A stretch of 12,642 nt of DNA, taken from NCBI GenBank assembly GCA_022790685.1, contig JAAVXQ010000133.1:1-12642 (forward strand). Reading direction: 5' to 3'. Positions within the stretch are counted from its first letter, which is position 1. Each line of letters opens with the position of its first letter. Positions 1-6,320 of this stretch are shown here, one piece after another. The position numbers were made by a program, and so were the translations under genes. The DNA comes from Clostridia bacterium. Its GTDB lineage: Bacteria > Bacillota > Clostridia > TANB77 > CAG-508. The notes below the pieces were generated by a model. That model was not told where the DNA came from, made no database searches, and was given only the letters and a program-made list of their open reading frames with translations.

Positions 1-13
1 AAGAGGAGACGAC

Positions 14-451
14 ATGTCACAACTTGCTGTTCAAACAGCAGCTACAGAATTTGTTGATAATTCTAGAGCGATAGGAAAAATAACAATTGAAAATTATGAT
101 AAATTAATATCAACCATTAATGCAACAGGTAATGGATATGATGTAGAAATGGAAGTAAAAGTTCTAGATGAAAATATAGGTAAAAAATCTGCTTGGACTC
201 AAGGAACTGTAATAGGTGAAAATGTATACTATTCTGTTTATACTTCACAAATAACAGATGTAATTGAAGATCCAAATGGTGCAGGTGTTTATGCTATGAA
301 AGAGGGAGATATTTTCTCTGTAACTATTAAAAATACTAATAAAACAATGGCTCAAACAATAAGAGGAGTATTCTATTCTATTTCTGGAAGCAATACATAT
401 TCAATTGCAGCACAACATACAGGTCTTGTTACAGCAACAGGATCATACTAA
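14..451 (+). CDS. TadE/DUF4320-like pseudopilin-type protein, probably 5'-truncated by the window edge
   Basis: Visible: 145 residues from an ATG at 14, ending in TAA at 449-451. The frame stays open to the window edge (codons from position 2), so the true start may lie upstream. AGAGGAGA at 2-9 could serve as a ribosome binding site for the ATG, so the start is undecided. The visible protein has no signal peptide or membrane helix. Its first residues (LAVQTAATEFVDNSR.IGKIT) read like the stretch just after the N-terminal helix of TadE/DUF4320 proteins, which is why I suspect that a membrane anchor lies outside the window. The rest is polar and beta-rich, with GDIFSVTIKNTNKT near residue 98. 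It sits 25 bases before a second membrane-anchored surface protein, which suggests one pilus-type operon. The family assignment is from remembered resemblance only. It could also be an unrelated extracytoplasmic protein. Confidence 0.6.
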   Translation: MSQLAVQTAATEFVDNSRAIGKITIENYDKLISTINATGNGYDVEMEVKVLDENIGKKSAWTQGTVIGENVYYSVYTSQITDVIEDPNGAGVYAMKEGDIFSVTIKNTNKTMAQTIRGVFYSISGSNTYSIAAQHTGLVTATGSY

Positions 452-476
452 AAACAATATATAAAAGGAAGATTAA

Positions 477-2771
477 ATGAAATTACAAGGTGTAACTGTA
501 ATATTTTCTTTAATAGTAATCCCAATTATCTTAGTACTATCTTATTTTATACAAATACAAGTGGATACTATTGCACTTCAAACTTCATATGATACAAAGC
601 TGATAGATGCTACACATGGTGCAATGTCAGCTTTTGAAATAAATACAGCAAATGAGAGTTTGTCTTCAGTTGCTGATTCTTTGCGTACTATTATATCAGC
701 ATCAAATAATATATTTATAAATACTCTAGCAACAAATTTGGGAATGTCAAATGCAAGTAAAAGTTTGTTAGAGCCATATATTCCAGCTGTATTATATACA
801 TTATATGAAGGATATTATATATATGCACCTACAAAAACGCCAGTAGTTTTAACTAATTCAAAAGGAAATGCTGTTACAGTAGGAGCTATAGGAACAAGTG
901 TAGGAGTAGAAAGAAATGGATATACTGTATATGGCTATGATAAAACAGTAGAACTAGATGTTGACGAATGGGGAAATCCAAAAGCTGATTTACCAAATCT
1001 TACATTAACACATAATGAAGACTATGGACAAGTTTTATATAAATTAGCTGGAACAGAAAATGAGTATACAACAGTAGTAAAAGAAGGAATTACAGAATAT
1101 AAATTAGATTTTGTTTTAAAATCCTTTATGCCATACTCAGCAAGATATATAGGTACATCAAATGGAAAAAATGTTGATATAGTTATAAACTATACACTTG
1201 ATAATTATATTATTATAAATGGAATGGTAGGAAATGTATATTATTCTAAATCAGGATATTTAATACAAGATGGTTTAATAGATGAAAATGGAATTACTGT
1301 AGGCGGAAATGCTGATGAAGGAAAAAACTTATTAACATATAATGAGGAAAAAATAGCAGAAGTAGTTGATAATATAGGAGGAGAAATTATTCTTCCAATA
1401 AACTTAAAAGATAAAGATGGAAATTTTATCACAGAAAAGGTTACATTATCAAGTAATAATCCAAAAGAAAAAGAAGCGATAAAATATTATTTAAAATCTC
1501 AGATTTTTTCAGAGTGGGTTTATGAGAATTTAGCTGATATAGAAGAAAAAGATATTAGTAGAAATGCTATTGAAAATCAAGATGAATTATATAGAAATAT
1601 GCAACTATATGACCTTACTAAAGATAATAATGGAGAAAATGGATTAAATAATTTAATATATAATTTTGAAAATAGTAATTTAAAAATTTTTAATCCTAAT
1701 GAAGATCCAGAAAAAGTAGATAGTAGAATAAATGTGCATAAAACAGCTATAATTAGGAATTCTATACAATATAACTTAAATATAGCCATGTCTTCATATA
1801 ATGAAATGTCATCAAATGCTTTTTCATTCAATATGCCAGTTATTTCAGATGCTGAATGGAAAAAAATAACTTCAAATATTTCAATTGTTTCATTTATGCA
1901 AGGCTTTAGATGTGGAATGAAAACTTATAATAATTATGCAATAGTATCCAGTACAAATAATGAACTTACAGTAATACCAAGTGAGATTTACTATATTTCA
2001 AATTCTGATGGTTCAAATGCAGATGTATTTAATGACGAAAATTCTACATATCATAGAATAGATTGTGCTGAATTTAATTATCCGAGTGGAGATCCTAGCA
2101 TAACAGGAAATCCAACTCAGCCATATAATTTCTTTAGATCAAAAGAAGTTAAATATGATAAAATTTATAATAAAACAGAATCCACATATGAATATGACCA
2201 TAAAAATATGGCATGTTATAAATGTATAGTCAATGGAAATTATAAAAAACCTTATATTAATGACGCAGGTGTTAAAGTAGGAGCTAATCCTGGAGAAGAA
2301 GGAAGATATTATAATGAACTTGACATACCAGCGCTATCACAGCAAAAACAGAGATTATATTATATAGCTCTTGGATATGAAAGAAATAATATTTATAAAT
2401 CAAGAGAAATAAAAGAGTCACAAGGTTTAGAAGTAAAAGATTGCGAAAATGTTGGAACTAATAGAGTAGATGTTACAGTAAGCTCTGAAAGACCTATTAA
2501 AGAAATGAAACAAATTAAGATAATAGTATCAGATATAAGAAGTGCTAACAATTCTACACCAGTTGCAAGATTTAGTGTATCTATTAATGGACACCAGGTT
2601 TCAGGTGGAAATGATGTTGGACTAAATGTTCAAGAAAGAGAACAGACAATAATTTTAGATATAGATATGAAGGATGACAGTGTAATGAATAATTTTTCAG
2701 TAGTAAAAGTATTTCCGCCTGACGAGGATATACTATTTACTATAAAAGAAATTGAAATAATATATAAATAA
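477..2771 (+). CDS. Large membrane-anchored extracytoplasmic protein, pilus-locus associated
   Basis: Visible: 764 residues, start ATG 477 with AAAGGAAG at 464-471 just upstream, stop TAA. Residues 6-27 form one hydrophobic helix (FSLIVIPIILVLSYF) preceded by a single Lys, as in class III/TadE-type pseudopilins with no obvious cleavage site. Residues 28-115 look helical and contain AFEINTAN (52-59) and the aromatic motif LYTLYEGYYIYAP (106-118). The remaining ~640 residues are Asn/Tyr-rich and soluble-looking, so they are probably outside the cell. Residues 525-583 contain YHRIDC and then ACYKC. This arrangement of one His and three Cys resembles YH..xC...CxxC metal sites in bacterial zinc-binding domains. 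It follows the pseudopilin-like gene by 25 bases and is probably co-transcribed with it. I do not recognise a named family. A minor pilin or surface-assembly role is inferred from context and anchor type. Confidence 0.65.
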   Translation: MKLQGVTVIFSLIVIPIILVLSYFIQIQVDTIALQTSYDTKLIDATHGAMSAFEINTANESLSSVADSLRTIISASNNIFINTLATNLGMSNASKSLLEPYIPAVLYTLYEGYYIYAPTKTPVVLTNSKGNAVTVGAIGTSVGVERNGYTVYGYDKTVELDVDEWGNPKADLPNLTLTHNEDYGQVLYKLAGTENEYTTVVKEGITEYKLDFVLKSFMPYSARYIGTSNGKNVDIVINYTLDNYIIINGMVGNVYYSKSGYLIQDGLIDENGITVGGNADEGKNLLTYNEEKIAEVVDNIGGEIILPINLKDKDGNFITEKVTLSSNNPKEKEAIKYYLKSQIFSEWVYENLADIEEKDISRNAIENQDELYRNMQLYDLTKDNNGENGLNNLIYNFENSNLKIFNPNEDPEKVDSRINVHKTAIIRNSIQYNLNIAMSSYNEMSSNAFSFNMPVISDAEWKKITSNISIVSFMQGFRCGMKTYNNYAIVSSTNNELTVIPSEIYYISNSDGSNADVFNDENSTYHRIDCAEFNYPSGDPSITGNPTQPYNFFRSKEVKYDKIYNKTESTYEYDHKNMACYKCIVNGNYKKPYINDAGVKVGANPGEEGRYYNELDIPALSQQKQRLYYIALGYERNNIYKSREIKESQGLEVKDCENVGTNRVDVTVSSERPIKEMKQIKIIVSDIRSANNSTPVARFSVSINGHQVSGGNDVGLNVQEREQTIILDIDMKDDSVMNNFSVVKVFPPDEDILFTIKEIEIIYK

Positions 2772-2780
2772 AAAATAATA

Positions 2781-2830
2781 AAATGGATATCATAAAAGTA
2801 TGAAAAATTTAAAATTTATGATATCCATTT
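2781..2830 (+). terminator. Perfect 16-bp inverted repeat with T-rich tail, overlapping the spoIVB start
   Basis: The left arm at 2781-2796 (AAATGGATATCATAAA) is exactly complementary to the right arm at 2815-2830, with an 18-base loop. The right arm is followed by TTGTTTT. It lies 9 bases after the stop of the upstream gene, where an intrinsic terminator would be expected. The loop also contains the ATG (2800) of the spoIVB-like gene, so in an mRNA that reads through or starts upstream the hairpin would enclose the initiation region. The stem has only three G/C pairs, so its termination strength is uncertain. Confidence 0.6.
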
Positions 2831-3594
2831 TTGTTTTGACGTTTTTTTATATGTATGTAGCAAATATAACTCAAATTCCAAAAGATATAGTCTTATTAGA
2901 TAAGGAAAAATTAGATATAAAATTACTTCCATATATTGAAAAAATAGAAACAGTTAAAACGTCAAATGAAAATGCGAATAATAAGAATATAGAATTAAAA
3001 CTTTTTGGTAAAGTTCATTTAAAAGATATTAATGTAAATGTGCTTGAAAATATAGAAGTCATACCTATAGGGAAAGTTATAGGTTTAAAACTATATACAA
3101 ATGGTGTTTTAATAGTAGGTCTTTCTGAAATTGAAAATAGTAAACCATATAATGAAGAGGAGATAAAAGAAGGAGATACTATAATAAAAATAGATGACAA
3201 ATATATTGAAACAATAGAAGATTTAAAAGAGGCAGTAAACAATTCTAAAGGAAATAATTTAAATTTAACATTAAATAGAAATGGAAGTATTTTTACATCA
3301 AATATTAAACCAGTAAAGAATAAAGAAGATGAATATAAATTGGGTCTATGGGTAAAGGACGCAGCCACAGGAGTAGGTACAATAAGTTTTTATGAGCCAA
3401 ATTCTAAAAGCTTTGCAGCATTGGGACATGGAATAACAGATAATGATACAGATAGTTTAATAGATATAGAATCTGGAGAACTTGTTACATCAAAAGTTAT
3501 TTCAATAAAGAAAGGTGAAAAGGGAGTACCTCGGAGAAATAAAAGGAACTATTATAAATCAACAGACAATAGGAAATGTAGAGAAAAATACTAA
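2800..3594 (+). pseudogene. spoIVB: SpoIVB-type sporulation serine peptidase, N-terminal part (anchor, PDZ, catalytic His), frameshifted
   Basis: SpoIVB is the forespore-made serine peptidase (family S55) that cuts SpoIVFA to trigger pro-sigma-K processing. Visible here: an N-terminal anchor or signal (residues 5-21, preceded by Lys), a family-typical region with LKLFGKVHLK at 66-75, a PDZ domain at about 90-170 (IGLKLYTNGVLIVGLSEI, then EGDTIIKIDDKYIE), and the catalytic-His block FAALGHGITDND with His210. Residues match the family up to GEKGVP (244). The frame then runs into about 20 unrelated residues and a stop at 3594. The family continues GEKGVPGEIKG, and GEIKG is encoded one frame over from 3533, so one extra base (c at 3531 or 3532) breaks the gene. 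The ATG at 2800 has no clear Shine-Dalgarno sequence and lies inside a hairpin loop. It is preferred over the ATG at 2818 because it supplies the basic N-terminus. spo0A, its usual neighbour in bacilli, is absent. Confidence 0.85.
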
Positions 3595-3979
3595 ATTTGG
3601 AATATATGGAAGCTTAAACAATATTTCAGTTCTTAATATTGATATAAGTAAAAGATATAAAGTAGCCACAAGAAATGAAATACAAGAGGGAAGTGCTAAA
3701 GTAATATGCTCATTAGATAATAAACAAGCAAAGGAATATGATATTAATATAGAAAAAATATACCTAAATAATAATAGTGATAATAAGAGTATGCTTATAA
3801 AAATTGTAGATGATGATCTTTTAGAAAAAACAGGAGGAATTATAAGAGGATTATCAGGGGCACCAATTATTCAAAATGATAAATTTATAGGAGTTGTCAC
3901 AAATGTATTAGTATCTGATCCAAGTATTGGTTATGCAATTTTTGGAGATTTAATGATTAAACAAATGAAAAGCAATTAA
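3515..3979 (+). pseudogene. spoIVB: SpoIVB-type peptidase, C-terminal part (catalytic Asp and Ser), second half of the frameshifted gene
   Basis: This is the continuation of the spoIVB gene in the next frame. Real homology starts at GEIKG (3533). The GTG at 3515 that opens the frame is not preceded by a ribosome binding site and its first six residues (MKREYL) are out-of-frame noise. The segment holds the rest of the S55 catalytic centre: IKIVDDDLLEKTGG with the likely catalytic Asp (residue 99 of this frame), then RGLSGAPIIQND with the catalytic Ser (residue 114), and the family-typical close GVVTNVLVSDPSIGYAIF. Joining residues 1-244 of the upstream part to residues 7-154 here gives about 392 residues, near the roughly 426 of B. 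subtilis SpoIVB. Neither half alone can be an active protease, because His lies in one frame and Asp/Ser in the other. Confidence 0.85.
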
Positions 3980-4036
3980 GTATAAAATTATACTTATAAA
4001 CTTAATATAATTTATAACTTTAAAACAATAATTAAT

Positions 4037-4068
4037 AAAAAAACTCACTTTTAAAAGTGAGTTTTTTT
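4037..4068. terminator. Bidirectional intrinsic terminator between spoIVB and murC
   Basis: This is a perfect palindrome centred at 4052/4053. Its core CTCACTTTT/AAAAGTGAG is flanked by seven A on the left and seven T on the right, so it presents a U-run to transcripts from either side. It serves the converging spoIVB (ends 3979) and murC (ends 4079). Confidence 0.92.
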
Positions 4069-4078
4069 AAGCAAAATG

Positions 4079-5461
4079 TTATTTTAATAACATAGGTCCA
4101 ATATTAGTAACTGTTCCAGCTCCAAGAGTAAGAACTAAATCATTTGGAGTAGCATTTTCTTTTATATATGAAACAACTTTATCAAAATCAGGAATATATA
4201 ACGCATTTTTTCCTAAAGAATTTATTTTTTCAACTAAATCTTTAGAAGAGATATTATAAATATTTTCTTCTCTAGCAGCATATATATCTAGTACAATTAT
4301 GTTGTCAAAATCTAATAAAGAATTTGCAAAATCATCAAGTAAGTTTTTAGTTCTGCTATAAGTGTGTGGTTGAAAAACAACCCAAGATTTATTATAAGTT
4401 TTATTTTTTATGGCATCAGAAGTTGCTTTTATTTCTGTAGGATGATGTCCATAATCATCAAAAACAGAAATATTATTAAAACAACCTTTATATTCAGCTC
4501 TTCTTGAAACACCAGTAAAGTTAGCTAGAGAAGCTTGAATAACTTCTTTTGAAATTTTATAATAATCGCATGTGACAACAGTAGCAAGAGCATTTAAAAT
4601 ATTATGTTTTCCAGGTACAGAAAGTGAAAGAGTTAAATAAAATTTGTTGTTTTTATATACCTCAAAAGAGGCAAAGCCATTTTTATCAAATGAAATATTT
4701 TTTGCAACAAAATCTGCATTTTCATTTTCAATTCCATAAGATAAGAAGTTAGCTTTTGTAAATTCTTTTAAATTGTAACAGTTTTTATCATCACCATTTA
4801 CTACTAAAAGTCCATTTGGATCAAGTAAAGTGGCAAAGTCTTTGAAAGTTTTTAAAATATTATCAAAAGTTTTATAATAATCTAAATGATCATTGTCTAT
4901 ATTTAAAATTATTTCTGTGTTAGGAAAGAATTTTAAAAAGTTTCCCATATATTCACAAGATTCTAATATAAAATATTCACTATTTCCAACACGATAATTA
5001 CCTTCTATTTCTTTTAAGATTCCACCAACTTCAATAGAAGGATCTTTTTCTGCATTTATAAAACAAACAGAAAGCATAGAAGTAGTGGTTGTTTTTCCGT
5101 GGGTACCTGCAACACAAATAGACTCATCATAAAGTTTTGTTAAATATCCAACGAATTTTCCTCTATCAATTAGAGGTATATTATTTTCTTTTGCTAAAAT
5201 CATCTCAGGATCATTTTCTTTTATAGCAGCTGAATAAATTATCATATCTGCAATTTTAGAATTTTCTAAATCATGACCAATAGTAACAGTTATGCCATGT
5301 TGTTCTAATCTTTGTGTTATATCACTTTGAGTGGCATCAGAACCAGTAACTTTAAAATTCCAATTTTTTAAAGTTTCGGCGACAGCACTCATGCTAATTC
5401 CACCAATACCAATAAGATGAATATGATTATATTTTTTTAAATCTTCTAATTTTAAATCCAA
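4079..5461 (-). CDS. murC: UDP-N-acetylmuramate--L-alanine ligase (MurC), TTG start
   Basis: MurC is the cytoplasmic ATP-dependent ligase that adds L-alanine to UDP-MurNAc, the first amino acid of the peptidoglycan stem. Visible domains in the 460-residue protein: an N-terminal Rossmann-type domain with HLIGIGGISMS (15-25); the central ATP domain with P-loop GTHGKTTTT (119-127), ESCEY (167-171) and NIDNDHLDYY (187-196); and a C-terminal domain with GKHNILNALA (284-293), DDYGHHPTEI (335-344), FQPHTYSRT (363-371) and LGAGTV near the end. All are MurC hallmarks, and 460 residues is the usual length. Start choice: GGGAGG (plus-strand complement 5471-5476) lies 9 bases before TTG at 5461-5459. The in-frame ATG at 5521 lies at the -35 element, upstream of the predicted transcription start, so it cannot be used from this promoter. 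The gene is a single-gene unit divergent from spoVG and convergent with spoIVB. Confidence 0.95.
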   Translation of the reverse strand: MDLKLEDLKKYNHIHLIGIGGISMSAVAETLKNWNFKVTGSDATQSDITQRLEQHGITVTIGHDLENSKIADMIIYSAAIKENDPEMILAKENNIPLIDRGKFVGYLTKLYDESICVAGTHGKTTTTSMLSVCFINAEKDPSIEVGGILKEIEGNYRVGNSEYFILESCEYMGNFLKFFPNTEIILNIDNDHLDYYKTFDNILKTFKDFATLLDPNGLLVVNGDDKNCYNLKEFTKANFLSYGIENENADFVAKNISFDKNGFASFEVYKNNKFYLTLSLSVPGKHNILNALATVVTCDYYKISKEVIQASLANFTGVSRRAEYKGCFNNISVFDDYGHHPTEIKATSDAIKNKTYNKSWVVFQPHTYSRTKNLLDDFANSLLDFDNIIVLDIYAAREENIYNISSKDLVEKINSLGKNALYIPDFDKVVSYIKENATPNDLVLTLGAGTVTNIGPMLLK

Positions 5462-5492
5462 TTTTTTTAGCCTCCCTAAAAAATCTATAGAA

Positions 5493-5521
5493 ATTATACA
5501 ATTAAAATAGTATAATTTCAA
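5493..5521 (-). promoter_or_regulatory. Sigma-A promoter of murC
   Basis: Read on the minus strand, TTGAAA (5521-5516), a 17-base spacer, then a perfect TATAAT (5498-5493). The predicted transcript starts near 5486, giving a leader of about 25 bases before the TTG start with its GGGAGG site. This placement decides the murC start codon. Confidence 0.85.
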
Positions 5522-5610
5522 TAAAAAAGCAAAAAATATATGTATATAAATAGTATATTAATTAAATAAAAAAATTATACAAATAAAATTTAAAAAAAAT
5601 GTAAAAATTG

Positions 5611-5639
5611 GAAGGAATTTTTTTATTTTTGGCGAATAT
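5611..5639 (+). promoter_or_regulatory. Consensus sigma-H promoter of spoVG
   Basis: GAAGGAATT (5611-5619) matches the sigma-H -35 consensus RnAGGAWWW at every fixed base. GGCGAATAT (5631-5639) matches the -10 consensus RnnGAATWW at every fixed base, and the spacer is 11 bases. spoVG is a classical sigma-H gene in B. subtilis, which supports the assignment. The predicted transcription start is near 5646, about 60 bases before the spoVG ATG. Confidence 0.85.
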
Positions 5640-5705
5640 ATAAAGTAGTACATACAAAGAATAATATATGTATTAAAAAAACTATAAGAAAGAGGTGCAC
5701 AAAAA

Positions 5706-5978
5706 ATGCAAATAACAGATGTACGTTTAAGAAAAGTAAACTCAGAAAACAGAATGAAAGCTGTTGCTTCTGTAACATTCGATAATGAATTTGCTATCCA
5801 TGATATCAAAGTTATCGAAAGTCAAAATGGATTATTTATAGCTATGCCAAGTAGAAAAACTCCAAACGGAGAATTCAAAGATATAGCTCATCCAATTAAT
5901 GCTGAAACAAGAGAGAAGATTCAAAAAGCTATATTAGAAGCTTATGAAGCTCCAGAAACAGAGGAATCAGCAGAATAA
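5706..5978 (+). CDS. spoVG: SpoVG, septation/sporulation regulator and RNA-binding protein
   Basis: The 90-residue protein matches SpoVG along its whole length: MQITDVRLRKV at the start, MKAVASVTFDNEFAIHDIKVI (residues 17-37), the signature GLFIAMPSRKTPNGEFKDIAHPIN (about 42-65), a helix REKIQKAILEAY, and an acidic tail. B. subtilis SpoVG is 97 residues. The family affects asymmetric septation and, in several Gram-positives, acts as a site-specific nucleic-acid (mainly RNA) binding regulator in the cytoplasm. The start ATG is preceded by GAGGTG (5692-5697) at 8 bases. The gene is expressed alone between a sigma-H promoter and a strong terminator, so it should rise at entry into stationary phase or sporulation. 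In bacilli it sits near glmU-prs. Here its neighbours are murC (divergent) and a MATE transporter. Confidence 0.96.
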   Translation: MQITDVRLRKVNSENRMKAVASVTFDNEFAIHDIKVIESQNGLFIAMPSRKTPNGEFKDIAHPINAETREKIQKAILEAYEAPETEESAE

Positions 5979-5990
5979 TAAATAAATAGC

Positions 5991-6019
5991 AAAAAAGCCA
6001 TCATATGATGGCTTTTTTT
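5991..6019 (+). terminator. Intrinsic terminator after spoVG
   Basis: Left arm AAAAAAGCCATCAT (5991-6004) and right arm ATGATGGCTTTTTT (6005-6018) are perfectly complementary, and a seven-T run (6013-6019) closes the structure. It starts 12 bases after the spoVG stop. Confidence 0.93.
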
Positions 6020-6219
6020 GTATTTAAAAAAAGAATATTTGTTAAAAATTTCTAACAAGTTTAATATGATGCCAAGATTTAAAGTTTATTTAAAAGCTCT
6101 AAATTAAATATAAAATTTTAGAACTATTTTTATTTGAAAAGAGGAACAATGGTATGGCAGAAAATTAAAGTGAGTATGTGTATAATCCATGAAAAATATG
6201 AAACTAAGAAGTAATTTTG
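6020..6219. other. Gene-poor spacer between spoVG and the MATE gene
   Basis: About 200 AT-rich bases between the spoVG terminator and the next promoter. There is a weak imperfect hairpin (TTGTTA/TAACAA arms, 6039-6058) and one 21-codon open frame (6149-6214) preceded by AGAGG. I see no convincing gene, riboswitch or second promoter in it. Confidence 0.4.
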
Positions 6220-6248
6220 TTGACTTTTAACCCAAATTACAATATAAT
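6220..6248 (+). promoter_or_regulatory. Sigma-A promoter of the MATE-kinase fusion gene
   Basis: TTGACT (6220-6225), 17-base spacer, perfect TATAAT (6243-6248). The predicted start is near 6255, about 65 bases before the preferred ATG at 6321. Confidence 0.85.
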
Positions 6249-6320
6249 AAGAAAATATGTAAAATGATTTACTGTAGATTTAACTATCTATATTATAATA
6301 AAATGAAAGGAGAAAATAAA

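Noticed and set aside
2706..2735. TATACTA at 2729-2735, a possible sigma-G -10 element for spoIVB
   Set aside because: The sequence 17-18 bases upstream does not match a sigma-G -35 element, and the site lies inside the preceding coding region.
3015..3368. Open frame on the minus strand inside spoIVB
   Set aside because: It is antisense to a recognised gene, has a Ser/Phe/Leu-rich composition typical of reversed AT-rich coding sequence, and no ribosome binding site.
3978..3995. Short inverted repeat AAGTATA/TATACTT just after spoIVB
   Set aside because: Seven AT-only pairs with no T run. The strong palindrome at 4037-4068 is the credible terminator.
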